From NCBI GenBank assembly GCA_024225395.1, contig JAAEMR010000065.1:1-64000 (forward strand): 64,000 nucleotides of DNA, in the 5' to 3' direction. The stretch comes from Gammaproteobacteria bacterium (lineage in GTDB: Bacteria > Pseudomonadota > Gammaproteobacteria > GCA-001735895). The notes beneath the pieces were generated by a model. The model made no database searches. It saw only the letters and a list, made by a program, of their open reading frames with translations, and was not told where the DNA came from. The position numbers were made by a program, and so were the translations under genes. Shown here in pieces: positions 63,406 through 64,000 of the stretch (position 1 is its first letter; each line of letters starts with the position of its first letter).

Positions 63406-64000
63406 ATGGATATGAATTCGAAAATAGGGAACTGGCAATTCTGGATTGATCGGGGCGGCACCTTTACCGATATTGTTGCGTTATCTCCCGATGGAAAGAT
63501 ACAGACCGATAAATTGCTATCCGAAAATCCTGAAGTTTATAAGGATGCTGCTATTGAAGGTATTCGTCGTTTTGTAGCTAAGAATGAAATTGCTGAAGTG
63601 AAACAGCCATTTTTAATCAAGATGGGTACAACGGTTGCAACCAATGCCCTGCTTGAACGAAAAGGTGACCCGACCCTGCTGGTTATTACAGCAGGTTTTA
63701 CTGATGCTTTGCGTATCGGTTATCAATATCGACCCGAGTTATTTTCGCTGCAAATACACTTGCCCGATATGTTGTATTCGTCTGTGCTCGAAGTGGAAGA
63801 GCGTCTGACTGCTGATGGCGAGGTTTTAAAAACTATTCAGGAAACCGAGGTTAAGCAGGGACTGCAACAGGCTTTTGATTCGGGAATTAGGTCGGTAGCT
63901 ATCGTATTCATGCATGGTTACAGGTATTCCGAACATGAACAAAAGGTGGCAGAGCTCGCACAACAGATTGGTTTTGATCAAATATCAACCAGTCACCAGG
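63406..64000 (+). CDS. hydantoinase/oxoprolinase family protein, N-terminal part
   Basis: The open frame from ATG 63406 runs off the window (198 codons visible). It begins WQFWIDRGGTFTDIVALSPDG, the ATP-binding phosphate loop of Hydant_A_N proteins, and continues GTTVATNALLERKG and LLVITAGFTDALRIGYQ. The family (HyuA, OplA, acetone carboxylase A) hydrolyses cyclic amides with ATP, or carboxylates ketones. Linkage to the TRAP genes suggests it acts on the imported compound. An ATG at 63412 is an alternative start. A partner B subunit may lie beyond the edge. Confidence 0.9.
   Translation, partial: MDMNSKIGNWQFWIDRGGTFTDIVALSPDGKIQTDKLLSENPEVYKDAAIEGIRRFVAKNEIAEVKQPFLIKMGTTVATNALLERKGDPTLLVITAGFTDALRIGYQYRPELFSLQIHLPDMLYSSVLEVEERLTADGEVLKTIQETEVKQGLQQAFDSGIRSVAIVFMHGYRYSEHEQKVAELAQQIGFDQISTSHQ

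Overview
The window reads as a chromosomal segment of a moderately AT-rich gammaproteobacterium. The run mutL-miaA-hfq-hflX-hflK-hflC-yjeT-hisZ-purA is the standard gammaproteobacterial order, and an FNR/Anr regulator, a cbb3 oxidase, an Isp-type [NiFe] hydrogenase and pyruvate:ferredoxin oxidoreductase occur together. This suggests a facultative or microaerobic chemolithotroph, possibly related to sulfur oxidizers. The lifestyle is inferred from gene content, and the species cannot be named from the sequence. No rRNA, tRNA, CRISPR array, prophage or intact transposase was seen.

Layout. 1-8196 (mostly minus strand): a partial GDSL-esterase lipoprotein with a FadL-type porin, pdxB, argE, a GIY-YIG nuclease inside a 379-bp inverted-repeat unit, ilvD and two unknown small proteins. 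8400-12772: aapJQMP, an amino-acid ABC importer behind a sigma-54-like promoter. 12865-13799: tandem bacteriohemerythrins. 13889-23310: the housekeeping block listed above. 23674-29645: a secreted metalloprotease, a small lipoprotein, and a TrpXYZ-like ABC importer. 29646-30646: decayed DNA with an IS1182-like transposase remnant and a broken histidine kinase. 30647-37371: an unknown trio including DUF364, divergent from nifJ and a dihydroorotate-dehydrogenase-like gene. 37507-42189: a Nudix hydrolase, a FAN1-like nuclease and a nuclease-helicase. 42494-48988: hypC and a hydrogenase operon (hupD, hupH-like, hynS, isp1, isp2, hynL). 49045-53199: a TSUP permease, an HDOD pseudogene, and a pomA-pomB-PilZ motor operon. 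53493-58974: hemN, fnr, ccoNOQP. 59716-64000: a rhodanese and a TRAP transporter followed by a hydantoinase/oxoprolinase.

How it works together. FNR-type boxes lie upstream of nifJ, the hydrogenase operon, hemN and ccoN. Three of them stand 35-36 bp ahead of a good -10 hexamer, which is class II geometry. The FNR encoded at 54924-55676 keeps all four cluster cysteines. Together they outline a low-oxygen regulon covering H2 oxidation, pyruvate metabolism, anaerobic heme synthesis and high-affinity respiration.

The most unusual structure lies between genes. There are five copies of one inverted-repeat family (A) and two of another (B), whose arms each carry three short tandem units. The GIY-YIG gene is bounded by a third inverted repeat. 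In all three binding-protein-dependent transporters in the window, the binding-protein gene is separated from its permease gene by a structured element: a terminator, an A element or a B element.
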